Source of the DNA: Nonomuraea sp. PA05
GTDB lineage: Bacteria; Actinomycetota; Actinomycetes; Streptosporangiales; Streptosporangiaceae
NCBI RefSeq assembly: GCF_008086045.1
Contig: NZ_VSEY01000019.1
Location: 124,001 to 188,000 of the forward strand
DNA: 64,000 bases
Direction of reading: 5' to 3'
This document shows, in pieces, positions 14,980 to 22,250 of the stretch. Every line of letters starts with the position of its first letter. Position 1 is the stretch's first letter. A program made the position numbers and the translations under genes. The notes under the pieces were generated by a model. It saw only the letters and a program-made list of their open reading frames with translations. It did no database searches and had not been told where the DNA came from.

Positions 14980-16866
14980 TTGGTCCCTGGTTACCGTGAA
15001 GTGCGCCAGCTCGGCGCCGGCCGCACCGGCCGTGTGTTCCTCGCCACCTACCAGTCGACCGGCGCGTACGTGGCCATCAAGTACCTCAACGCCACCCTGC
15101 GCAGGGACGCCGAGTTCATGGACCGCTTCCGGTCGGACACCCCGCATCTCGTCGAGATCGACGACCCCTCCGTGGTGCGGCTGTACGAGTACGTCGAGAC
15201 GCCCACCAGGGCCGCCGTCGTCATGGAGCTGGTGGACGGCGTGTCGTTGCGCACGCTGCTGACCGAGCACGGCCACGTCACCCCCGAGGCGGCGCTGGCC
15301 GTGCTCAAGAGCACGCTGCAGGCCCTGGCGGCCGCCCACGAGCGCGGCGTGCCGCACCGGGACGTCACCCCGGACAACCTCCTGGTGCAGGCCGACGGCA
15401 CCGCCAAGCTGGGCGACTTCGGCGTCGTCGTGCACGTGGAGGAGCCGGGCGTGCCGGCGGGGACTCCCCCGTACATGGCGCCCGAGCTGTGGACGCAGGG
15501 CCGGGACGGGCCGCCGGCCGATCTGTACGCGGCGGCGTGCGTGCTGTTCGAGGCGGTCAGGGGACGGCCGCCGTACGCGGCGCACCAGGGCAGCGAGGGC
15601 GAGGCGTCCGAAGTGCCCGCGCTGCGTGCCAAGCACGCGGAGGAGCCGATACCGCTGGAGGTCGCACCCGACGCGCTGCGCGACCTGCTCAGGCGCGGCC
15701 TGGCCAAGGACCCGGCCGAGAGGTACGCATCAGCCAGGCAGTTCGCGGCCGAGCTGGAGGAGGACGCGGCGGCGGCGTACGGCCCGGACTGGGAGCAGCG
15801 CGGCCGCCGGCACCTGGCGGAACAGGCCACCCTGCTGGCCCTGCGCTTCCCGCTGGCCAGGACCGACAGCCGCCCCTCCGTCGCGGCGAACCTGCGCGAG
15901 CGGGTGCCCCGGCTGCCGCCGCAGCTCTGGGTGGCGGGCGCGACCGTGGTGGCGGCGCTGATCGCGATCCTGCTGTCCGGCGGCCGGTTCCCCTCGGGTC
16001 CCGGCACGATCCTCATGCCGCCTCCCCAGGCCCAGACGGAGGCTCAGACGGAGGCCCAGACGGAGCCGCAGACCGCGTCCTCCCGAACCGCCACCCCCAC
16101 GGCCCGCACCACCGCCCCGACCGCCCGCGCCACCACCCCTCCGCCCAGCAGCGCCCCGCCTCCGCTACCCACTCCACAGGGCGGCACCTCCGTGTCGCTC
16201 CCCACCGTGCGGTCGGCCGGCATCGTCGGCTGGAACGGCGCCACGGGCTCGATCGCCGTCTCCACGGACGGCACGGGGCCGGTGCGGCTGCTGATCTCGT
16301 ACACGCTGCGGGACGGGGACGGCGGGGCTGCCAGGACGGTCCGGGAGGAGACGCGCACGCTGCGCGGGAGCACCTCCTACAACAGCGCCGTGTCGTACGC
16401 GCCGGGGCGGCCGGCGTGCGGTGAGCGGGTGTACGCCGGGCTCCTGGTGATGACGGAGCCGGCGGCGGCGAACGGGCCGCAGGTGAGCGAGGCCGCAGTG
16501 AACGGACCCGCCTGCCCCACTCCCCCGCCGACCCGCTCCGCCACCCCGACCTCGCAACCCTCCGCCTCGGCCACCGGCACCCCCACGCCGTCACCATCGG
16601 ACGCCCCCGTCGCGCCACCGCCCGTCTCCGAGAGCCCGGTCGCGCGACCCCCCGACCCACCCTCGAACGCCCCCGCCGCCCAGCCCACCGGCACCCCTCC
16701 CACCCGGCTCCCGGAGGCCCCCGCCGCGCTGCCCACCGAGACCCCACCCACGCGACTCTCGGACGTCCCCGCCGCGCAGCCCTCCGGCGACCCGTCACGC
16801 CTCTGGCCGCAGCCTTCGGCGGCGCCGCTCCTGCCCGCCTCCCCGGAGCCGCCCGACGCGGAGTGA
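14980..16866 (+). CDS. Membrane Ser/Thr protein kinase with proline-rich extracellular tail
   Basis: 628 residues from TTG 14980 (a stop codon lies five codons upstream; GATGGGGG is the ribosome site). Kinase domain residues 1-270 with all key residues: glycine loop LGAGRTGRVF, VAIK Lys34, HRDVTPDN with Asp128 and Asn133, DFG 146-148 and APE 167-169. The activation loop is short and holds few phosphorylatable residues. One membrane segment is at about 314-333. Outside lie a QTEA repeat, a Thr/Pro linker, a ~100-residue beta-rich domain with two Cys, and a long Pro-rich tail with repeated P-P-T-R-L units. No PASTA domains. It is inserted among the catabolic genes without sharing their operator, so it probably serves envelope signalling. 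Confidence 0.88.
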   Translation: MVPGYREVRQLGAGRTGRVFLATYQSTGAYVAIKYLNATLRRDAEFMDRFRSDTPHLVEIDDPSVVRLYEYVETPTRAAVVMELVDGVSLRTLLTEHGHVTPEAALAVLKSTLQALAAAHERGVPHRDVTPDNLLVQADGTAKLGDFGVVVHVEEPGVPAGTPPYMAPELWTQGRDGPPADLYAAACVLFEAVRGRPPYAAHQGSEGEASEVPALRAKHAEEPIPLEVAPDALRDLLRRGLAKDPAERYASARQFAAELEEDAAAAYGPDWEQRGRRHLAEQATLLALRFPLARTDSRPSVAANLRERVPRLPPQLWVAGATVVAALIAILLSGGRFPSGPGTILMPPPQAQTEAQTEAQTEPQTASSRTATPTARTTAPTARATTPPPSSAPPPLPTPQGGTSVSLPTVRSAGIVGWNGATGSIAVSTDGTGPVRLLISYTLRDGDGGAARTVREETRTLRGSTSYNSAVSYAPGRPACGERVYAGLLVMTEPAAANGPQVSEAAVNGPACPTPPPTRSATPTSQPSASATGTPTPSPSDAPVAPPPVSESPVARPPDPPSNAPAAQPTGTPPTRLPEAPAALPTETPPTRLSDVPAAQPSGDPSRLWPQPSAAPLLPASPEPPDAE

Positions 16867-16895
16867 CCGGCGGCGGAGCGGGCCTTGTCGCACAA

Positions 16896-16911
16896 CCAAG
16901 CGTGCGCTAGC
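16896..16911. promoter_or_regulatory. Regulon operator site D
   Basis: Minus-strand sequence GCTAGCGCACGCTTGG; 14 of 16 bases identical to site E. It ends 9 bp before the DUF35 start codon, so binding would cover the transcription start or ribosome site of the five-gene operon. Confidence 0.75.
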
Positions 16912-16920
16912 TTGGCAGCG

Positions 16921-17283
16921 ATGAGCGGTGACACCTCCCCCTACTGGGCCGCCTGCCAGCGCGGCGAGCTGGTCATCCAGCGCTGTACGGCCTGCGACCG
17001 CCGCATCCACCTCCCCGAGCCCGCCTGCCCCTGGTGCGGCGGCCGGGGGTTCGCCTACGACCCCGTCTCCGGCGACGGCGTCGTGCACACCTACACGGTC
17101 GTGCACCGCTCGTTCGCCCCGGGTTACCAGGGGCGTGAGCCGTACGTGATGGCCTGGGTGGACCTGCCGGAGGGGGTGCGGGCGTTCGGGCACGTGGTGG
17201 GGTGCCCGCCCGGGCAGGTGCGCGTCGGCCTGCCGGTACGCGTGACGTTCCGAGACGACCTGCCCCATTGGAGGCCCGCGTGA
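16921..17283 (+). CDS. DUF35 zinc-ribbon/OB-fold protein
   Basis: 120 residues. An N-terminal helix YWAACQRGELVIQRC is followed by a rubredoxin-like zinc ribbon (CTAC...CPWC) and an OB-fold with GDGVVHTYTVVH and EPYVMAWVDLPEGVRAFG. DUF35 proteins bind acyl-CoA and work with thiolases, hydratases or aldolases in steroid, fatty-acid and ketone pathways. No thiolase or MaoC hydratase is in the window, so the partner must be elsewhere. There is no Shine-Dalgarno before ATG 16921. It is the first gene of the operon DUF35-VOC-CoA ligase-ACD-SDR controlled by operator D. Confidence 0.85.
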   Translation: MSGDTSPYWAACQRGELVIQRCTACDRRIHLPEPACPWCGGRGFAYDPVSGDGVVHTYTVVHRSFAPGYQGREPYVMAWVDLPEGVRAFGHVVGCPPGQVRVGLPVRVTFRDDLPHWRPA

Positions 17284-17603
17284 AGCTGGGCAACGTGCTG
17301 ATCCCCGTCGCCGACCTGGATGAGGCGATCGCCTTCTACGGGCTGCCGGTGAAGTTCCGCGACGGCGACCGGTTCGCCGCGCTCGACGGCGGCGGGGTCA
17401 CCGTGGCGCTGGCGGGCCCGGCCGAGCAGGTCACCGGGTCGGCCGCGCCGTCGTACAAGGTGGACGACGTGCCCGCGGCCGTGCGCGAGCTGACCGCGCG
17501 CGGCGGCGAGGTGGTGCGGGAGCCCGAGGCGGGGCCGCACGAGACGCGGGCCGTGCTGCGCGATCCCTCGGGCAACGTCTTCGTGCTCTATTCGCCCCTC
17601 TGA
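17280..17603 (+). CDS. VOC (glyoxalase-fold) protein
   Basis: 107 residues from GTG 17280, which overlaps the DUF35 stop (GTGA) and has TTGGAGG upstream. One complete pair of beta-alpha-beta-beta-beta units: LIPVADLDEAIAFY at the start and DPSGNVFVLYSP at the end, as in glyoxalase/bleomycin-resistance/dioxygenase folds. Of the usual metal ligands, the first His/Gln is not evident and a late Glu/His is replaced, so it may be an epimerase-, lyase- or binding-type member. Its place in an acyl-CoA operon suggests isomerisation or ring chemistry of a CoA or ketone intermediate (inference). Confidence 0.75.
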   Translation: MKLGNVLIPVADLDEAIAFYGLPVKFRDGDRFAALDGGGVTVALAGPAEQVTGSAAPSYKVDDVPAAVRELTARGGEVVREPEAGPHETRAVLRDPSGNVFVLYSPL

Positions 17604-17637
17604 CCTGCCCCGGCCCGCTCATTAGGGAGGCACCCCC

Positions 17638-19146
17638 ATGGCCCGATCACCCTACGGCAACTACGGCCACGCGATCCTGACCGCCGGCGCGCTGCGTACG
17701 CCCGATCGGGTGGCGCTGACCTACTGCGGCGAGCAGAGCTTCACCTACGACCAGCTCAACAGGAACGTCAACCGCCGCGCCCACGCCCTGCTCGCCGCCG
17801 GGATCAACCCGGGCACGCGGGTGGCGGCGCTGCTGAACGAGACGTTACGGGTCGCCGAGGTGTACCTGGCGCAGGCCAAGATCGGGGCGGTCACGGCGGC
17901 GCTGAACCCGTACTGGCCGGTGGAGACGCTACGCGACGTGGTGGCGGCGGCGCGGTGCACGGCGTTCGTGTACGACGCGACGGTGGAGTCGGTGGTCGAG
18001 CAGATCAGGCCGTCCCTGCCGGAGGTGACCGCCTGGATCCACGTGCGGGACCTGGAGGGCTCCTCGGACGAGGAGCCGCCGCTGGGCGCCTTCCACGACG
18101 ACCCGCTCGCGCTGTACTTCACCTCCGGGACGACCGGGCTGCCCAAGGCCGTCGTGCACACGCACGCCTCGTCGCTGGCCACGGCGCAGATCTGGCTGGA
18201 CGTGCCGCGCGGGCCCGACTCGGTGTTCGGCACGGGCGCGATCATCTGGGGCATCGGCTTCCCCGCCATCGCCGGGCCCGCGCTCTACGCCGGGATGCGG
18301 CTGGTGCTGGAGCAGGACTGGGGACCGGCGAACTTCCTGCGGGTCGTGCCGCGCGAACGGGTCACGCACCTGTCGCAGATCCCCTCGTTCTACTCGGCGC
18401 TGCTGGCCTCGTCCGACCACGAGGACGTGGACCTGTCGTCCATCCAGGTGATCATGCTGGGCGGCGAGCCGCTGACCGCCACCATGCTGGACCGGATCAA
18501 GGCCAGGCTGCCGCAGGCCGGCGTGTACTCCTACTACGGGCAGACCGAGGCCCCGTACACGTGCATGGGCCGCGTGGACGACGGCTCCACCCCGCTCGGC
18601 TCCTCCGGCCGCGCCCGCACGGGGAACGCGGTCCGCGTCACCGACCCGCAGGGCGCCTCCGTCACGGACGCCGTCGGCGAGATCAACCTGGCGGGGCCGC
18701 ACCGCATGACCGGATACGACGGGCTGCCCGACAGGACGGCGGAGGTGCTGCGCGGCGAGTGGTACGTCGGCGGCGACCTCGGCACGATCTCCCCCGACGG
18801 CGTGCTGCGGGTGCTCGGGCGGCGGGAGGACTCCATACTCAAGGGCGGGATCTGGACCCAGCCGTCCGTCATCGAGGAGGCCGCCTCCGCGCTGGACGGG
18901 GTCGCGGAAGCGGGCGCCGTCGGCGTGCCGGAGGGAGCGGCGGAGCAGCAGGTGCTGCTGGCCGTGGTCCCGCGCGCCGGGCAGTCGCTGGACGCCGCCA
19001 AGCTCGCCCTCGCCCTGGCCGACCTGCTCCCCGCGCACCAGCGGCCCGACCACATCGTGGTCACCGGCGAGCTGCCGCACTCCGAGGACGCCTCCGGCGG
19101 GCCCGGCAAGCTGCTGCGCAGGAAGATCCGCGAGCTGATGCCGTGA
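17638..19146 (+). CDS. AMP-forming acyl-CoA synthetase
   Basis: 502 residues with a ribosome site GGGAGG before ATG 17638. All ANL motifs are present: LYFTSGTTGLPKAVVHTH around residue 160, SYYGQTEAPYT, the ADP-ribose Asp in VGGDLGTISPDG, the hinge REDSILKGG and the A10 lysine in PGKLLRRKI. It would activate a carboxylic acid to its CoA thioester in the cytoplasm. Unlike the homologue at 7970 its active site is intact, so it is the best candidate for the first committed step. The stop overlaps the next gene by GTGA. Confidence 0.9.
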   Translation: MARSPYGNYGHAILTAGALRTPDRVALTYCGEQSFTYDQLNRNVNRRAHALLAAGINPGTRVAALLNETLRVAEVYLAQAKIGAVTAALNPYWPVETLRDVVAAARCTAFVYDATVESVVEQIRPSLPEVTAWIHVRDLEGSSDEEPPLGAFHDDPLALYFTSGTTGLPKAVVHTHASSLATAQIWLDVPRGPDSVFGTGAIIWGIGFPAIAGPALYAGMRLVLEQDWGPANFLRVVPRERVTHLSQIPSFYSALLASSDHEDVDLSSIQVIMLGGEPLTATMLDRIKARLPQAGVYSYYGQTEAPYTCMGRVDDGSTPLGSSGRARTGNAVRVTDPQGASVTDAVGEINLAGPHRMTGYDGLPDRTAEVLRGEWYVGGDLGTISPDGVLRVLGRREDSILKGGIWTQPSVIEEAASALDGVAEAGAVGVPEGAAEQQVLLAVVPRAGQSLDAAKLALALADLLPAHQRPDHIVVTGELPHSEDASGGPGKLLRRKIRELMP

Positions 19147-21251
19147 CCGCGGGGCCGTACGAGCACGAGGTCAAGGCGCTGCTCGCGGAGGCGGGGGTGC
19201 CGGTGCCGCGCGGGGTCGTGGTGCACGGCGACGACTTCCAGGCGGCTCGGGAGCTGGCCGGGCCGCTGGTGCTGAAGGCGTTCGGGCCTGGGCTCACGCA
19301 CAAGTCCGAGTCCGGGGGCGTGGTGCTGGGGCTGGCGTACGAGGAGCTGGAGGCCGCGGCGGCCGGGATGCGGGAGCGGCTGGAGCCTGCCGGGTTCCTC
19401 GTGGAGGAGCAGGCCGCGGCCGGGGTCGAGCTGATCGTGGGGCTGGTGCGGGATCCGGCGTTCGGGCCCGTGCTGCTCGTGGGACTGGGCGGGGTGTGGG
19501 CGGAGGCGCTGCGGGACACGGCGCTGCGGCTCTGCCCGGTCACGGAGACGGACGTGCGGCGGGCGCTGGCGTCCCTGCGCGGGGCCTCGCTGCTGGACGG
19601 CTGGCGGGGCGGGCCTCCTGTGGACGTGGACGCCCTGGTCAAGGTGATCATGGCGGTGGGCGGGGCGGGCGGGTTGTGGGAGCGGCTGGAGCTGGGTGAG
19701 TTCGAGCTGAACCCCGTGATCGCCGGGCCCTCGGGGGCGATCGCGGTGGACGCCCGCTACCTCCCGGACGAAACGACGCGGCCCGTGAGCACGCGACCTG
19801 TGACGACGCAGCACGAGGCGACGGCCCGCCGCCTCCCGTCCGAGGCGGCGGCTGGTGTGGTCGATCTCCTGCCGCTCTTCGAGCCCAAGGCCGTGGCCGT
19901 CGTCGGGGCGTCCACGTCCCGGCCGAACTTCGGCAACATGTTCCTCGGCTTCTACCGCGACGCCGGCGTGCCGCTGGTGGCCGTGCACCCCACCGCGCCC
20001 GAGGTGGGCGGGGTGCCCGCGGTGCCCTCGCTGGCGCACGCCGACGTGGACTACGCCCTGGTCGCCGTGCCCGCCGAACGCTGCGCCGAGGTCGTGCGGC
20101 AGGCGCGCGGCGTGCCGTTCACGCAGGTGATGAGCGGCGGGTTCGGCGAGGCGGGGCGGCAGGACCTGGAGGAGGAGCTGGTCGCGGCGGCCCGCGCGGC
20201 GGGGACGCGGCTGCTCGGGCCCAACTGCATGGGCGTGTACTGCCCTGTGGGGCGGCAGACGTTCGTGGGTGGCGGGCTGGGCCCTGCCGGGACGGTCGCG
20301 CTGATCTCGCAGAGCGGCGGGCTGGCCGGCGAGGTGATCAAGGTCGGGGAGCGGCGGGGGCTGGCGTTCAGCCGGGTCGTCACCGTCGGGAACGCCGCCG
20401 ACGTCACGCCCGCCGAGCTGCTGCGCTGGCTGGCGCTGGACTTGGAGACGCGGGCGGTCGGGCTGTACCTGGAGGACCCCAGGGACGGGCGCGAGCTGTA
20501 CGAGGCGCTGCGGGCGGCGGGCAAGCCGGTGGTGCTGCTCGTCGGCGGGCGCAGCGGGCAGGGACAGCGGGCGGCGGCCTCGCACACGGGCGGCCTGGTG
20601 AGCGATCGCCGCGTCTGGGAGGCGGTGGCCGAGCAGTCCGGGGCGGCGCTGGTGTCGGGGCAGGACGAGCTGATCGGGGTGCTGGCGTACTTCCAGGCTC
20701 ACGGCGCGCGCGTCCCAGGTGGGGGGCAGGCGGCCTCGGGCGGGGTGCCGTACGGGGAGCAGGTGCTGGTGGTGGGGCCGAGCGGGGGTGCGAGCGTGCT
20801 GGCCGCGGACGCGTTCGACCGCGCAGGCGTGCCGTTGGACCCGCTGCCGGACGACCGCCTGGACGCGCTGCGCCGGCTCGGCGTGGTGGCGACGGGCAAC
20901 CCCCTGGAGGTGCCCGTGGGCCCGCTGGGCAGGGCCGAGCTGGTGGCCGACGTGATCGACGCGCTCGCGGGCCCGTACCGGGACGTGGTGGCGCACGTGA
21001 ACGTGCAGGCCTTCTTCACCTACGGCACCGCCCCCGAACCCCTGTACGCCTGCACGCGCGCCCTGGCGGCGGCCCAGGCGGCCCGCCCCGGCGTGCGGAT
21101 CACGCTGGTGACCAGGAACGGCGAGTGCGCCCCCGCGGGCGTCGAGGACGAGGTCGGTCGGATCGCGGCGGCGGCGGGGATTCCCGTCTACCGCACCATG
21201 GAGGCGGCCGCCGTGGCCGTCGCGGCAGGAGGACGGCATGGGGTTGCTTGA
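19143..21251 (+). CDS. Acetate/acyl-CoA ligase (ADP-forming) family, ATP-grasp domain first
   Basis: 702 residues from GTG 19143 (GTGA overlap). Domain order is unusual compared with Pat/AcsA-type proteins: ATP-grasp at residues 1-210 (LVLKAFGPGLTHKSESGGV, LVEEQAAAGVELIVGLVRD), a linker with several T/R residues, then CoA-binding Rossmann (FEPKAVAVVGAS), ligase domain with GPNCMGVY and ISQSGGLAG, and the region SHTGGLVSD containing the expected phospho-His. Such enzymes make acyl-CoA from acid, ATP and CoA reversibly, or act as acyl-CoA ligases on aromatic or branched acids. Together with the AMP-forming ligase it gives the operon two activation routes. It overlaps the SDR start by 14 bp. Confidence 0.82.
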   Translation: MTAGPYEHEVKALLAEAGVPVPRGVVVHGDDFQAARELAGPLVLKAFGPGLTHKSESGGVVLGLAYEELEAAAAGMRERLEPAGFLVEEQAAAGVELIVGLVRDPAFGPVLLVGLGGVWAEALRDTALRLCPVTETDVRRALASLRGASLLDGWRGGPPVDVDALVKVIMAVGGAGGLWERLELGEFELNPVIAGPSGAIAVDARYLPDETTRPVSTRPVTTQHEATARRLPSEAAAGVVDLLPLFEPKAVAVVGASTSRPNFGNMFLGFYRDAGVPLVAVHPTAPEVGGVPAVPSLAHADVDYALVAVPAERCAEVVRQARGVPFTQVMSGGFGEAGRQDLEEELVAAARAAGTRLLGPNCMGVYCPVGRQTFVGGGLGPAGTVALISQSGGLAGEVIKVGERRGLAFSRVVTVGNAADVTPAELLRWLALDLETRAVGLYLEDPRDGRELYEALRAAGKPVVLLVGGRSGQGQRAAASHTGGLVSDRRVWEAVAEQSGAALVSGQDELIGVLAYFQAHGARVPGGGQAASGGVPYGEQVLVVGPSGGASVLAADAFDRAGVPLDPLPDDRLDALRRLGVVATGNPLEVPVGPLGRAELVADVIDALAGPYRDVVAHVNVQAFFTYGTAPEPLYACTRALAAAQAARPGVRITLVTRNGECAPAGVEDEVGRIAAAAGIPVYRTMEAAAVAVAAGGRHGVA

Positions 21252-21987
21252 CGGCAAGGTGGCGCTGATCACCGGCGGGGCGCGGGGCATGGGGGCGGCG
21301 CACGTGCGGCTGTTCCTGGAGGAGGGCGCGCGGGTGGTGTTCGGGGACGTGCTGGACGAGGAGGGCAAGGCACTGGCGGAGGAGACCGGCGCCATCTATC
21401 TGCGGCACGACGTGACGAGCCCTGAGGAGTGGGAGCGGGCCGTGCGGACGGCTGTGGAGGCCTACGGCAAGCTGGACGTGCTGGTCAACAACGCCGGGAT
21501 CCTAAAATTTCGTCGCATCAGTGATATGTCGCTTGAGGACTTCGACCGGGTGATCGACGTCAACCTCAAGGGCACCTGGCTGGGCGTCAAGTCGGTCATC
21601 GAGCCGATGAAGGCCGCCGGGCGCGGCTCGATCGTGAACATCTCCTCCATCGAGGGGTACGTCGGCGCGGAGGGCCTGTCCGCGTACTCGGCCTCGAAGT
21701 TCGGCATCCGCGGCATCACCAAGTCGGCGGCGCGGGAGCTGGCCAGGTTCAAGATCAGGGTGAACTCGGTGCACCCCGGCGCGATCAACACCGCCATGGC
21801 CCTGGACCCGGACATCGTGGCCGAGGTCGACGCGGACGCGTTCGTGAAGTCCATGGTCATCAAGCGGTTCGCCAAGCCCGTGGAGGTCTCGCACGTGGTG
21901 GCCTTCCTGGCCTCGGACCGGGCCAGCTACTGCACGGGCAGCGAGGTGACGGTGGACGGCGGCCTGCTGACCGGCGCAGGGTACTGA
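21238..21987 (+). CDS. SDR, 3alpha/20beta-hydroxysteroid dehydrogenase-like
   Basis: 249 residues. TGGARGMGAAH cofactor loop, Asp in FGDVLDEEG indicating NAD, NNAG, ISSIEG with the catalytic Ser, and YSASK. The N-terminal MGLLDGKVALITGGARGMG and the C-terminal TGSEVTVDGGLL are close to FabG3-type 20beta-hydroxysteroid dehydrogenases, but SDR substrate assignment from sequence is weak. Last gene of the operon starting at 16921. The first codons overlap the ACD gene. A small dyad CCTAAA-N9-TTTAGG (21995-22015) follows and could serve as weak terminator. Confidence 0.85.
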   Translation: MGLLDGKVALITGGARGMGAAHVRLFLEEGARVVFGDVLDEEGKALAEETGAIYLRHDVTSPEEWERAVRTAVEAYGKLDVLVNNAGILKFRRISDMSLEDFDRVIDVNLKGTWLGVKSVIEPMKAAGRGSIVNISSIEGYVGAEGLSAYSASKFGIRGITKSAARELARFKIRVNSVHPGAINTAMALDPDIVAEVDADAFVKSMVIKRFAKPVEVSHVVAFLASDRASYCTGSEVTVDGGLLTGAGY

Positions 21988-22083
21988 GACCTGTCCTAAA
22001 GGTAGATCTTTTAGGGTTAAACCACCTAGCCTCGGACATTTCTGGCAGCATCTCTGACCTGCGGTTTCTAACCCCGGAGTGAC

Positions 22084-22250
22084 ATGGTTTCTCCTGGGGA
22101 CGTACGTGAGCTGGGGTTACGGGTTGATAACCTCACTCAGCACGGAAGACGACAGGCCTCCGGTTTTGTCACACCAGTCCCGGGTTCCCCTCCTTACCCG
22201 ATGCTGCGTGGGCAAACCCGGTCTTGCCCGGAAGGTGCCCCCATACTTCC
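22084..22250 (+). promoter_or_regulatory. Structured 5' leader of the CHAP-domain gene
   Basis: The 263-bp gap before the CHAP gene has lower GC than its surroundings. Two mutually exclusive hairpins can form near its end: CCGGGTT (22180-22186) with AACCCGG (22215-22221), or GGGCAA (22210-22215) with TTGCCC (22224-22229), because the second hairpin's loop contains part of the first stem. The only purine-rich ribosome site, GGAAGG at 22230, follows directly. A 57-codon open frame (ATG 22084 with GGAG upstream, stop at 22254) overlaps the CHAP start by ATGA, but only about half its third positions are G/C, so it is probably a leader peptide or chance. It does not show the core motifs I know for the ydaO c-di-AMP riboswitch. 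Confidence 0.4.

Noticed and set aside
17955..21251. 1098-codon open frame covering the ligase and the ACD gene
   Set aside because: Only the part from GTG 19143 has family content; the first half is a shadow of the AMP-forming ligase.
22000..22250. ydaO-type c-di-AMP riboswitch before the CHAP gene
   Set aside because: The core elements I know for that class could not be found.
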